Shown: positions 1 to 8,186, counted from the stretch's first letter. The stretch: DNA of 23,750 bases from an uncultured Ruminococcus sp. (GCF_946187255.1 NZ_CAMHRZ010000018.1:1-23750); one strand, 5' to 3'. Program-made: numbers and translations. Notes: a model not told the origin generated them from the letters alone.

Positions 1-50
1 CCCTCGTATATTCCATCTCTGAAATTTTTTTTCTTTTTGTTGAAAAACAT
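1..50 (-). CDS. N-terminal fragment of an unidentified leftward gene
   Basis: An ATG at 50-48 is preceded, after a 6-nt spacer, by GGAGGG (minus strand of 57-62), an excellent ribosome binding site. The frame stays open to the window edge and reads MFFNKKKKNFRDGIYEG, a lysine-rich start. A good minus-strand promoter (108-136) lies about 50 nt upstream of the start site region. Too little is present to name a family. The lysine-rich N-terminus is not a signal peptide as far as it can be read. The gene is cut by the window edge, so its length is unknown. Confidence 0.6.
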   Translation of the reverse strand, partial: MFFNKKKKNFRDGIYE

Positions 51-107
51 TATATACCCTCCGTCCCCAAAACTATTACAGACGTATCTCCGCCCAAAGT
101 TACCCTA

Positions 108-136
108 ATTATACCACATCCCCCCACAAAAGTAAA
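108..136 (-). promoter_or_regulatory. Sigma-A-type promoter for the leftward gene
   Basis: Read on the minus strand: -35 TTTACT (131-136), 17-nt spacer, extended -10 TGG-TATAAT (TATAAT at 108-113). Transcription would start near 101, giving a leader of about 50 nt before the ATG at 50. It is the mirror image of the rightward promoter at 172-200, with an identical -35 hexamer. Confidence 0.65.
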
Positions 137-181
137 GTCGCCGCCGCTGTGCAAAAAACGGTTTCGATATCTTTACTTTTG
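127..181. repeat. 11-bp perfect inverted repeat over both divergent -35 boxes
   Basis: CAAAAGTAAAG at 127-137 is exactly matched in inverse orientation by CTTTACTTTTG at 171-181, with 33 bp between. Each arm contains the TTTACT -35 box of one of the two divergent promoters plus 4 bp into its spacer. The arm centres are 44 bp apart. The extra matched bases beyond the hexamers suggest a shared regulator site or duplicated promoter, but no protein can be named. Confidence 0.5.
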
Positions 182-200
182 CAGTGAGATGTGTTATAAT
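172..200 (+). promoter_or_regulatory. Sigma-A-type promoter for the hydrolase-MORN-galactosidase set
   Basis: -35 TTTACT (172-177), 17-nt spacer, extended -10 TGT-TATAAT (TATAAT at 195-200). Transcription would start near 207, leaving a leader of about 88 nt before the hydrolase ATG at 295. No other convincing rightward promoter was seen before the MORN or alpha-galactosidase genes. Confidence 0.7.
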
Positions 201-294
201 AATTTGTGTATAACCATTTGTACAGGCACTAATTAACATAGTCCTGCACGGTCATTTTATTACAGATATTCAGACAGAAAGAAAAGGGAGCAGC

Positions 295-894
295 ATGAAA
301 AAGAAGATAATTTATATACACGGGATGGGCGGAAATGCGGCTGAGTGTGAACACTATCGCCCGCTTTTTAAGGAATATGAGGTGGTCGGTCTTGATTACA
401 AGTCCGCGACTCCCTGGGAAGCAGCCGATGAATTTCCCGCGCTTTTTGATGAGCACTGCGGCGGTGACGACGATGTTATCCTCATCGCCAACAGCATAGG
501 TGCATACTTTTCAATGAATTCGATAAACAATAAGAATATCCGCAAAGCATACTTTATCTCACCGATAGTCGATATGGAAGCGCTTATAGCGGGGATGATG
601 GAACGTTCGGGTATCCCGGAGGAGGAGCTTCGTTCTCGCGGAGAGATAGTCACGCCTGCGGGGGAACAGCTTTCGTGGGAGTATCTTTGCTATGTCAGGG
701 AACATCCGCTGAAATGGGATATCCCCACTGAGGTGCTGTACGGTTCGGAGGATATGCTTACTTCGCTGAAGTCCATGCAGGCTTTCGCGGAAAAGTTCAA
801 TGCCGTACTGACAGTTATGGACGGCGGAGAGCATTGGTTCCATACGCCCGAACAGATGGCATTCCTTGACAGGTGGATAGAGAACTCACTTTAA
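295..894 (+). CDS. Small alpha/beta-hydrolase family protein
   Basis: This 199-residue protein is a single compact alpha/beta-hydrolase domain without signal peptide, so it should be cytoplasmic. Visible landmarks are an oxyanion-hole HGMGG near the N-terminus (residues 9-13), a nucleophile elbow ANSIGA with Ser67 (alanine replaces the first glycine of the usual GxSxG), an acidic residue in GSED (Asp153), and His180 in GEHWFH, giving a plausible Ser-Asp-His triad. Size and motif spacing resemble the RBBP9/YdeN-like serine hydrolases, whose substrates are mostly unknown. The start is set by AAAGGGAG about 7 nt upstream of the ATG. It lies 57 nt before the MORN gene with no terminator between them, so co-transcription is likely. 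Substrate and role cannot be inferred from sequence. Confidence 0.85.
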   Translation: MKKKIIYIHGMGGNAAECEHYRPLFKEYEVVGLDYKSATPWEAADEFPALFDEHCGGDDDVILIANSIGAYFSMNSINNKNIRKAYFISPIVDMEALIAGMMERSGIPEEELRSRGEIVTPAGEQLSWEYLCYVREHPLKWDIPTEVLYGSEDMLTSLKSMQAFAEKFNAVLTVMDGGEHWFHTPEQMAFLDRWIENSL

Positions 895-951
895 TATATT
901 ACTATGGATACAACAGCTTTATGATATTAACGATCAACGGGAGAGATTGAT

Positions 952-3900
952 ATGGCATTTTTGAAATTTCAGAACGCGACATACGACGGTGACGTTATGA
1001 ACGGTCAGCCCGACGGCAAGGGTACGCTTGTATGGAACAGCGGAAACAGCTATACAGGTGAATTCGACAACGGAAAGATGAGCGGTGAAGGCACATACCA
1101 TTACAGCGACGGCACCGTATATACGGGACAGTTCGCAAATGATATGTTCAATGGTCACGGTACATTTTTCTGGACAACAGGCGAGAAATACGAGGGCGAG
1201 TTCGTCAACGGAAAAAGAAACGGCGGCGGTATCGTCACCTATGCCAACGGCACCAGGATGCGTCAGTACTATAACAACGATGTCATGGTCAGTCAGGAAC
1301 CTGTGGCTGAATTCAAGGTAATAAACTACGACAACGGCAGATATGAGGGCGAAGTCGATGCCACAGGAAAAAGGGACGGCAGAGGCAAATACTTCTGGAA
1401 CAACGGCGACCGTTTTGAGGGCATATACAGAAACGGCATCAGGCACGGACGCGGCACATACTATTTCAAAAACGGCGACAAGTTCGAGGGCGAGTACGCC
1501 AACGATGTAAAGAACGGTCACGGTAAATTTACATGGGCAAGCGGTGAACACTTCGAGGGCGAGTACAGAAACGACAAAAGCAACGGTCACGGTGCCTATT
1601 ATTATACCGACGGTTCCTGGTACGAGGGCGAATACAAGGACGGCAAAAGACACGGTGAGGGCATATTCACATACGCCAACGGCAGAAAGGTCAAAGTGTT
1701 CTACCAGAACGGTGTACAGGTGAAAACAAACAATACACCGAACAATACCGCAAATAATATGACCTACAATGGCGGCGCACAGTCCGCAGTTCGCCAAACT
1801 GTCCAGACCTTTACTGACGGCAAGTATGTGGGCGAGGTCAACGGCAACGGAAAGCGTCACGGCTGGGGCGTTTATACCTGGAATGACGGCGACAGATACG
1901 AGGGCGAATACTATGACGGATTAAGACACGGTCACGGTACGTTCTTTTTCAAGTCGGGCAACAAGTTCGAGGGCGAATATGTCAAAGGCGAATGGAACGG
2001 ACCCGGTGTGTTCACCTGGAGTGACGGTGAAAGATTTGAGGGCTGCTATCTTGCAGGCAAGAAACACGGCAGAGGCAAATATTTCTACGCCAACGGCGAT
2101 TACTTTGAGGGCTATTACTCCAACGACAAGAGAAACGGCTTCGGCGTGTTCACCTGGAGTGACGGCGACAGGATAGAGGGCAACTATGTGGACGGCACCA
2201 CCAACGGCAGGTGTGTGTACTATTATGCCGACGGTGCCCGCTATGAGGGAACATTCAAAGATGGCAAGCGCGACGGCACAGGTATAATGACGAAGGCCGA
2301 CGGTACACAGCTGCTGAGGATATACGATGATAATAATATAGTATTTGAATGCTCGCTGCCTTCAAAGGTGAGATCAAAGAACTACGATAACGGCACCTAT
2401 ATCGGAGAATTCAGCGACAGGGACGAGAGAGACGGTCACGGGCTTTATACCTGGACTTCGGGACAGTGGAGTGGTGACAGATATGACGGCGGCTGGAAAG
2501 AGGGTACGAAGTCGGGCTACGGCGTGTATATCTGGGGCGAAGGTACATACAAAGGCGACTGCTATGCGGGCGGCTGGGAAAACGGCAAAAAGTGCGGACT
2601 GGGAACCTACTACTATCACAACGGCAACAAGTTCTACGGTATGTACAAGGACGATCTGGAAAACGGACACGGTATCCTTTATTACAGGAACGGTGATATC
2701 TTCGAGGGCGAGTATAAAAACGGCAAGCGTCACGGGGAGGGCGTAGTTACCTTTGCTGACGGCAGAAAGGTGCGCCGCACCTATGATAACGGCGCACAGG
2801 TACACGAGGAGAATATCAGCATCGAGATAAGGAACATCAGCTTCAACAACGGAAGATACGAGGGCGAGACCTGCCGCAACGGCATAAGACAGGGCAGCGG
2901 CAAGTATTTCTTCAACAGCGGCAGTGTTTTCAGCGGCGGCTGGTTCGACGGTGATAAGAGCGGTCACGGTGAGTTCAAATGGGCTAACGGTGAGACATAC
3001 AAGGGCGAATGGCAGCATGACGAACTCAACGGCTACGGTGTGTATACCTATACCGACAAAAGCACCTATACAGGCGTGTTCGTAGACGGCAGAAAACACG
3101 GTCACAGCATATACAGATGGCAGAACGGCGATTCCCGAGAGGGAACATGGGTACACGGCAAGAAACAGGGTCAGTTCGTATACATATACGGCAACGGCAA
3201 TGTGGAGATCGAGACCTTTGTGGATGATGAGCGTGTTTCGGCGGTCAAAGTCGGCTTCATATCGGGCAGGAAAAATGTGACGAAGGTCAATACACCCGGC
3301 ATTACGACTATCATTTACGATAACGGCGTTTATGAGGGCGAAGTCGATGAGAACGGCAAGCGCAACGGCAAAGGTGTGTATAAATGGCTGGACTGCGACT
3401 TTGAAGGTGACAGCTACGACGGAATGTGGGTCAACGGTGTCAGAGAGGGTCACGGAGTATATTATTACAGCAACGGAAATAAGTACGACGGCGACTGGTC
3501 AAACGATGTAAAACAGGGCTACGGCGTGTTCACCTGGAAGTCGGGCGACGTTTACGAGGGCGAATGGCAGAATGATGTCCGTGAGGGCATGGGCAGGATG
3601 TCATGGGCAGACGGCGAAAAGTACAGCGGAGAATACCACAACGACACCATCAACGGACACGGCGGGTACACCTATGCCAACGGCGATAAATATGACGGCA
3701 CGTTCGCAGACGGTCGGAGAGAAGGTCACGGAGTATATTACTACAACGACGGCAACAAGTATGACGGCGAGTGGAAGAATGGTGAGAAGAACGGCTACGG
3801 CGTGTTTACATGGGCTGACGGTGATAAATACAGCGGCGAATTCAAGGACGATGACCTGAACGGTCACGGGATACTGGTGTTTGCCTACGGTGACAAGATG

Positions 3901-4434
3901 GAAGGCGACTGGACGGACGGAAGCAAGGAAGGCGAATTCATTCTCACCGAGCCGGACGGCAAAAAGAGACTGCGCATATACAAGAACGATGAGCTGATAA
4001 GCGAAGAAGAGATAATGTCGGCGGGCAGTATCATGACAGGCATGAGCGGTATGAACAGCCGTATGGTTCGCAGCAGCGTGATAAGTAACGACGACAGCGG
4101 CATGGCACAGAACGACGAGAAGCTGAAAAAAGCCATCCACAAGGCTTACGAGCTGACAGGCGCGGACGGTTTCAGAGAGGGCGGAAGAGCCTTTGCCATA
4201 ATGTCCGATATGCTGGTGGGCGGCAACTACACCAAAGTGCGCCGCCGCCTGAAAAAGGCGATAAACTGCGGTGCGGTGGAGATCGTGCTGAGTATAGCGG
4301 ATGATACGGACAACGAGGAGACCTACTACGTTCAAGCCACCACCCGCCTTATCGACCGCGAAGATATGGACGACGAAGTAGCCGAAGACCTGATCCGCAG
4401 CCTGATAGCGGGATTGTTCCATTTTGATGAGTGA
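952..4434 (+). CDS. Giant MORN-repeat protein (about 35 repeats) with C-terminal domain
   Basis: This 1160-residue protein is almost wholly MORN repeats of about 23 residues (pattern YxGEWxNGxxxGxGxYxWxxG). I count about 35 full units in six blocks starting near residues 8, 124, 287, 476, 629 and 787, with 4, 5, 7, 5, 5 and 9 units. Most blocks open with a variant repeat (for example YDNGxYxGEV..GKR) and every block closes with a degenerate half-repeat carrying basic residues followed by Y/F and a hydrophobic tail (for example GRKVKVFYQNGVQV). After the last cap (about 1000-1023) comes a Met/Ser-rich linker and a non-repeat domain (about 1045-1160), charged and probably helical/alpha-beta, which I do not recognise. 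No signal peptide or membrane segment is seen, so it is likely cytoplasmic. MORN arrays form elongated beta-hairpin stacks that bind lipids or proteins; the role here is unknown. GGGAGAG 6 nt upstream supports the ATG. The alpha-galactosidase follows 21 nt later. Confidence 0.93.
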   Translation: MAFLKFQNATYDGDVMNGQPDGKGTLVWNSGNSYTGEFDNGKMSGEGTYHYSDGTVYTGQFANDMFNGHGTFFWTTGEKYEGEFVNGKRNGGGIVTYANGTRMRQYYNNDVMVSQEPVAEFKVINYDNGRYEGEVDATGKRDGRGKYFWNNGDRFEGIYRNGIRHGRGTYYFKNGDKFEGEYANDVKNGHGKFTWASGEHFEGEYRNDKSNGHGAYYYTDGSWYEGEYKDGKRHGEGIFTYANGRKVKVFYQNGVQVKTNNTPNNTANNMTYNGGAQSAVRQTVQTFTDGKYVGEVNGNGKRHGWGVYTWNDGDRYEGEYYDGLRHGHGTFFFKSGNKFEGEYVKGEWNGPGVFTWSDGERFEGCYLAGKKHGRGKYFYANGDYFEGYYSNDKRNGFGVFTWSDGDRIEGNYVDGTTNGRCVYYYADGARYEGTFKDGKRDGTGIMTKADGTQLLRIYDDNNIVFECSLPSKVRSKNYDNGTYIGEFSDRDERDGHGLYTWTSGQWSGDRYDGGWKEGTKSGYGVYIWGEGTYKGDCYAGGWENGKKCGLGTYYYHNGNKFYGMYKDDLENGHGILYYRNGDIFEGEYKNGKRHGEGVVTFADGRKVRRTYDNGAQVHEENISIEIRNISFNNGRYEGETCRNGIRQGSGKYFFNSGSVFSGGWFDGDKSGHGEFKWANGETYKGEWQHDELNGYGVYTYTDKSTYTGVFVDGRKHGHSIYRWQNGDSREGTWVHGKKQGQFVYIYGNGNVEIETFVDDERVSAVKVGFISGRKNVTKVNTPGITTIIYDNGVYEGEVDENGKRNGKGVYKWLDCDFEGDSYDGMWVNGVREGHGVYYYSNGNKYDGDWSNDVKQGYGVFTWKSGDVYEGEWQNDVREGMGRMSWADGEKYSGEYHNDTINGHGGYTYANGDKYDGTFADGRREGHGVYYYNDGNKYDGEWKNGEKNGYGVFTWADGDKYSGEFKDDDLNGHGILVFAYGDKMEGDWTDGSKEGEFILTEPDGKKRLRIYKNDELISEEEIMSAGSIMTGMSGMNSRMVRSSVISNDDSGMAQNDEKLKKAIHKAYELTGADGFREGGRAFAIMSDMLVGGNYTKVRRRLKKAINCGAVEIVLSIADDTDNEETYYVQATTRLIDREDMDDEVAEDLIRSLIAGLFHFDE
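973..4020 (+). repeat. MORN-coding repeat array in six higher-order blocks
   Basis: At DNA level this stretch is a diverged tandem array of about 69-bp units coding for MORN repeats. Motifs such as GAGGGCGAGTAC and GGCGTGTTCACCTGG recur. Within the last block, the codons at 3445-3540 and 3721-3816 are closely similar and exactly 276 bp (four repeat lengths) apart, which looks like a duplication of a multi-repeat module. Long open frames on the minus strand across this region are a by-product of the repeat composition. Confidence 0.85.
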
Positions 4435-4455
4435 TTGATCAAGGAGGTCACAGAC

Positions 4456-5718
4456 ATGACAATAAAAACGCCCCCAATGGGCTGGAACAGCTGGGACTGC
4501 TACGGTGCGGCGGTCACGGAGGATATCGTCCGCGCCAATGCGGAGTATATGGCAAAGCACCTTAAACAGTTCGGCTGGGAGTACGTTGTGGTGGATATAC
4601 AGTGGTACGAGCCAAAGGCGAAAAGCCATGAGTACAACAATTTCACCGAGCTTTGTATGGACGAGTATTCAAGACTTATCCCCGATGAGGGACGGTTCCC
4701 GTCCTCCGCAGGTGGGAAGGGCTTTGCGCCGCTGGCGGAATATGTCCATTCTTTGGGACTCAAATTCGGCATACATATCATGCGCGGCATACCGAGACAG
4801 GCAGTACACCGCAATACAGCGCTTCTCGGCACCGAAAGGACAGCAAGAGATATCGCCAAGATGAACAGTATATGCGCATGGAACACGGATATGTACGGCG
4901 TTGACCCCGAAAAGGAGGGCGCAGAGGAATACTACGACAGTATTTTCAGGCTTTACGCGCAGTGGGGCGTTGACTTCATCAAGTGTGATGATATATGCCG
5001 CGAGCTCCCACACGAGGAGACGGAGCTGGTGCTTCTGAGCAAGTGCCTGCACCGCTGCGGGCGTGATATGGTGCTGAGCCTTTCACCGGGTCCCGCGCTG
5101 CTTGAAAAGTCCGAGCTTTACAAGCAGACTGCGGATATGTGGCGCATTACGGATGATTTCTGGGATAACTGGCAGTCGCTGTATGATATGTTCGAGCGCT
5201 GCGAGAAATGGTGTGTCCACAGCGGCGGGGGACATTTTCCCGATGCGGATATGCTGCCTGTGGGCGCAGTTTTGCAGGATTACAGTCCCGATAATCGTAC
5301 TAAATTCACTGAGGACGAGCAGCGCACCATGATGACCCTGTGGAGCATTTTCCGTTCACCGCTGATGATAGGCGGCGACCTGACCAAGTGCGACAGCTTC
5401 ACAAAATCTCTGCTGACCAATGGTGATATCATAGCCATGAACAAGCAGTCCTGTCATGCACACCCCGTATGGCGGCGCGAAGCGGACGGTACCGAGTTCA
5501 TCCTGTGGACGGCGATGTGCCGAAACGGCGGGCAGTACGCCGCAGTGTTCAACACAGGCGAAAAAGAGGGAAGTATCACCGTTCCCCTTTCCGATATGGA
5601 GATATACTCACCCGTCACCTCCGTAGAACTGTGGAGCGGCAAACAGTCCGATATAACGGACTGCATTGAAGTATCCCTTCCCCCTCACGGCGCAGCGGCA
5701 TATCTTCTGAAAATGTAA
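4456..5718 (+). CDS. Cytoplasmic alpha-galactosidase, GH27-type
   Basis: This 420-residue glycoside hydrolase begins with the family signature TPPMGWNSWDCYG at residues 5-17. FIKCDD (Asp178) aligns with the catalytic nucleophile of the GH27 KYD motif, and Asp234 in WRITDDFWDNW, four residues after the arginine as in human GLA, fits the acid/base. The FRSPLMIGGDL motif of the family is present, followed by a C-terminal beta-sandwich. It should release terminal alpha-galactose from galacto-oligosaccharides. No signal peptide or carbohydrate-binding module is present, so substrates must be imported. I chose the ATG at 4456 over an in-frame TTG at 4435 because AAGGAGGT (4441-4448) lies 7 nt before it, and translation then starts just ahead of the catalytic motif. 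It is 21 nt behind the MORN gene, so probably in its operon. Exact specificity (alpha-galactosidase versus a related activity) is inferred from family only. Confidence 0.88.
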   Translation: MTIKTPPMGWNSWDCYGAAVTEDIVRANAEYMAKHLKQFGWEYVVVDIQWYEPKAKSHEYNNFTELCMDEYSRLIPDEGRFPSSAGGKGFAPLAEYVHSLGLKFGIHIMRGIPRQAVHRNTALLGTERTARDIAKMNSICAWNTDMYGVDPEKEGAEEYYDSIFRLYAQWGVDFIKCDDICRELPHEETELVLLSKCLHRCGRDMVLSLSPGPALLEKSELYKQTADMWRITDDFWDNWQSLYDMFERCEKWCVHSGGGHFPDADMLPVGAVLQDYSPDNRTKFTEDEQRTMMTLWSIFRSPLMIGGDLTKCDSFTKSLLTNGDIIAMNKQSCHAHPVWRREADGTEFILWTAMCRNGGQYAAVFNTGEKEGSITVPLSDMEIYSPVTSVELWSGKQSDITDCIEVSLPPHGAAAYLLKM

Positions 5719-5724
5719 ACAAAA

Positions 5725-5757
5725 ACAGGCTGACGACCGTTTGAGCCGTCAGCCTGT
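5725..5757. terminator. Bidirectional Rho-independent terminator between converging operons
   Basis: An 11-bp perfect stem (ACAGGCTGACG at 5725-5735, CGTCAGCCTGT at 5747-5757) with an 11-nt loop lies between the alpha-galactosidase stop and the DegT gene stop. On the minus strand it is followed by a run of five T and then G-TTT, a canonical terminator for the polysaccharide operon. On the plus strand the tail is ATTATTTT, weaker but usable. Confidence 0.85.
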
Positions 5758-5770
5758 ATTATTTTGCGTA

Positions 5771-6931
5771 TTACTTCTTGCAGGAAATGATGATATCGCA
5801 TATTATATCTACCTGCTCCGCTGAAAGGTCAGCATAAAGGGGCAGAGTAAGCACCTGCATACTTACTTTGAGTGCGTTGGGAGTGTCATTCGGGTCAAAT
5901 CTGCCCGCAAAGCAGTCAAAGGTGTTGGTCAGCGGGTAGAAATACTTCCTTGCATAGACATTGTGTTCAGCTAGCACATTGAATACCTCGTCGCGGTCGC
6001 AGCCGAATTTCTCGGGGTCGATGGTCACAGGAAGGTACGCATAGTTCGGCACAATATCGGGGCTGTACTTGTTCAGCCTGATGCCCTCTATATTGTCAAG
6101 CCTTTCGTGATAGCGCTCCACAACAGCTTTGCGCTTGCCTATCTCTTCATCCACATGGCGCAGGTTGCACAAGCCCATAGCCGCGCAGAATTCGTTCATC
6201 TTGGCATTGGCACCCACCGATTCCACCTTTTCGGGACCGTGTATGCCGAAGTTTTTCAGGTCGTATATGGCATTCCCGAATGCCTCATCCTTGAAGCATA
6301 CTGCACCGCCCTCAACGGTATTGAACACCTTTGTGGCATGGAAGCTGAAACAGGAAGCGTCACCGAAGGAACCGATGCCTTTGCCCTTGTATTTCTCACC
6401 GAAGGTGTGAGCCGCATCGTAGATGACTTTAAGTCCATACTTGTCGGCAATGCGCTGTATCTCCTCGATGTCGCATATATTTCCGTAAACGTGTACAGGT
6501 ACTATAGCCGAAGTCTTTTCGGTGATGAGAGCCTCGATCTTTGAAGCGTCGATCGTGTAGCTGTCGGGGTCTATGTCACAGAATACGGGTGTCAGCCCGT
6601 TTCTGACAATGGCGTGTGTGGTTGAAGCAAAGGTGAAGGGCGTGGTTATGACCTCACCCGTCAGTCCCAGTGCCTGCATAGTCAGTTCCAGCGCCATGTG
6701 ACCGTTTGTCAGCAGGTCTATGCGCTCAGCACCCAGATAGCTTTTAAGCTCCTCCTGTAATTTCTTGTGCTTGGGACCCATATTGGTCAGCCATCTGGTG
6801 TCCCATATATCCTTTATCTCCTCGCAGTATTCCTCATAATCGGGCATGGAGGAGCGCGTCACAAGTATCTTTCCCGTGACGTATTTATCTATCATTTTGG
6901 TATAGTTTTTATCATTTGAGTTCATCTGCAT
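5771..6931 (-). CDS. DegT/DnrJ/EryC1/StrS-family sugar aminotransferase
   Basis: This 386-residue PLP enzyme has the hallmarks of nucleotide-sugar aminotransferases: Asp172 in VIYDAAHTFGEKYKG, which contacts the pyridine nitrogen, and Lys201 in SFHATKVFNTVEGG, the Schiff-base lysine. NGHMALEL (76-83) corresponds to the phosphate-binding turn. Such enzymes transfer an amino group from glutamate to a 3- or 4-keto nucleotide sugar. It is the last gene of the polysaccharide operon, just before the terminator. Its start overlaps the end of the upstream ATP-grasp gene; three in-frame ATGs lie at 6934, 6931 and 6925 behind GGGAG, and 6931 (5 nt) or 6925 (11 nt) fit best. Which sugar it makes is not readable. 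No nucleotide-sugar dehydratase to supply a keto-sugar is present in the window. Confidence 0.9.
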   Translation of the reverse strand: MQMNSNDKNYTKMIDKYVTGKILVTRSSMPDYEEYCEEIKDIWDTRWLTNMGPKHKKLQEELKSYLGAERIDLLTNGHMALELTMQALGLTGEVITTPFTFASTTHAIVRNGLTPVFCDIDPDSYTIDASKIEALITEKTSAIVPVHVYGNICDIEEIQRIADKYGLKVIYDAAHTFGEKYKGKGIGSFGDASCFSFHATKVFNTVEGGAVCFKDEAFGNAIYDLKNFGIHGPEKVESVGANAKMNEFCAAMGLCNLRHVDEEIGKRKAVVERYHERLDNIEGIRLNKYSPDIVPNYAYLPVTIDPEKFGCDRDEVFNVLAEHNVYARKYFYPLTNTFDCFAGRFDPNDTPNALKVSMQVLTLPLYADLSAEQVDIICDIIISCKK

Positions 6932-8186
6932 CATATCTCCCGATAAGCATATTGTTTCCGTCCTCGTCAAGCACCTTTACAGTGCTGTATATCTTCTCAA
7001 CGGTGTCCGCAAGTTCCCCTTTGTCCTCCGAGCAGAGGTATATTCGGCACAGCACCTGCGAAAAATCAGCAATGTGCGTGCATTCCGCACCCACTTGGAG
7101 CTTCTGTGCTGTGTGTATCACGCATTTTTCATGGCGTATCTCGTCAAGCCCCGATATCTCGGCTATTTTGCCCTTTGTGACCAGCAGCGTGACAGTCACG
7201 CCCGTTTTGGTATAGTGCGGTTCGGTCATATCCTCTATGACCTCATCATCGCCCATACTTCCCGTCAGCGCATAGCGTATCATCATCTGCATGGGGTTTA
7301 CGTTATTTATAAAGTCCGAATAATGGAAGGAAAGCGAGCCCTCCAGCCTGTAGCCTATATCAACGGGCAGATAAAGTCCGTTTTTCATCTTTCCCTGCAT
7401 GAATAACATACCGTTTTTCATGCCCAGCGCAGTGAACAGCTCTTTGAACTGTCTGTCCTGCTTTTCAAGGAAGGTATCAAGATACCTTGACGGATAGACA
7501 TTGCCCACCGCCTGTTTGATGATGCCCTCTCCCATATCCACCATTATCCTGTCCAGCGAGCAGTCAAGTACTGCTTTGCCGTTATGTATCGTATAGAAGA
7601 AAGCGGGCTCATAACGCGGGTCATCGCCGCCCAGATATTCCTCGATGACCGCTCTGCCGCAGTAGGAGCTTTTAACAGCGCTCTCATAAGCCGCAGACAG
7701 CTCATTCTTATTGTAACAAAGGGTTATCCCTCTGCTGCCTGCGTTGTCCACAGGCTTGACGATAACAGGGAAGTCGGTGATATCGTCGTCTATGCTGTAC
7801 GAAGCCGCAACGGGTATACCATGCTTTATGCAGGCTTCACGGAATTTGTCCTTGCTGGTTATAGTGTCCAGGTCTGCACCGTCGGCGTAGTTGTAAAAGC
7901 CCATGCGCTTGCAGAACTCCGAAAGGCAATTTATGCGTATCTCGCTGTAGCCCGCGATGCATCCGTCGATGTTCTTTTCGCGGCACAGCTTTTCCAGCGC
8001 GTCGTAGTCCGACCAGCTAATGTCAGCGCCTTCGTCGGCAACGCTTTTAGCAGGCGCGAGCGACCAGTCCGTGTGGCTGTCGGTAGCGATAGTATACACG
8101 CCCAGTTTTTTCGCTTCGTTTATTATCTCGATCTCGGTGCCATAAGCGCCGAGTATCAGCAGTTTTTTTCCTTTAAGCTCCATCAT
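6912..8186 (-). CDS. ATP-grasp ligase (second of two in the operon)
   Basis: This protein of up to 424 residues has an N-terminal Rossmann-like preATP-grasp domain (KKLLILGAYGTEIEIINEAKKLG, about 7-29) and an ATP-grasp fold like the carbamoyl-phosphate synthase large subunit. Lys144 in FPVIVKPVDNAGSRG is the ATP-binding lysine and glycine-rich loop. The C-terminal metal-binding stretch reads LPVDIGYRLEGS, with Asp where many relatives have Glu and without the usual GGN. ATP-grasp enzymes activate a carboxylate as an acyl-phosphate and join it to an amine, alcohol or thiol. The first ATG (8186) overlaps the preceding gene's TGA as ATGA; the next ATG (8183) sits 7 nt after AGGAG and is as likely. 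Lying between two PLP-enzyme genes suggests it acylates an amino sugar, which is inference. Confidence 0.85.
   Translation of the reverse strand: MMELKGKKLLILGAYGTEIEIINEAKKLGVYTIATDSHTDWSLAPAKSVADEGADISWSDYDALEKLCREKNIDGCIAGYSEIRINCLSEFCKRMGFYNYADGADLDTITSKDKFREACIKHGIPVAASYSIDDDITDFPVIVKPVDNAGSRGITLCYNKNELSAAYESAVKSSYCGRAVIEEYLGGDDPRYEPAFFYTIHNGKAVLDCSLDRIMVDMGEGIIKQAVGNVYPSRYLDTFLEKQDRQFKELFTALGMKNGMLFMQGKMKNGLYLPVDIGYRLEGSLSFHYSDFINNVNPMQMMIRYALTGSMGDDEVIEDMTEPHYTKTGVTVTLLVTKGKIAEISGLDEIRHEKCVIHTAQKLQVGAECTHIADFSQVLCRIYLCSEDKGELADTVEKIYSTVKVLDEDGNNMLIGRYDADELK

Noticed and set aside
229..456. Minus-strand 75-codon frame over the hydrolase start
   Set aside because: It covers the leader and start of the hydrolase gene antisense, with no promoter or ribosome site and no recognisable family.
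934..1860. Long minus-strand open frame within the MORN gene
   Set aside because: It is antisense to the MORN repeats and has no ribosome binding site. Its valine/alanine-rich sequence simply mirrors the repeat codons. The same holds for the minus-strand frames at 2374-3453 and 3601-4629.
973..4020. Tandem DNA repeats as a CRISPR or satellite array
   Set aside because: Units are diverged, coding, of 69-bp period and in frame throughout; there are no identical short repeats separated by unique spacers.
6932..6970. Longer DegT protein starting at 6970
   Set aside because: The extra residues lie inside the upstream ATP-grasp gene and lack a ribosome site; GGGAG directly precedes the ATG cluster at 6934-6925.
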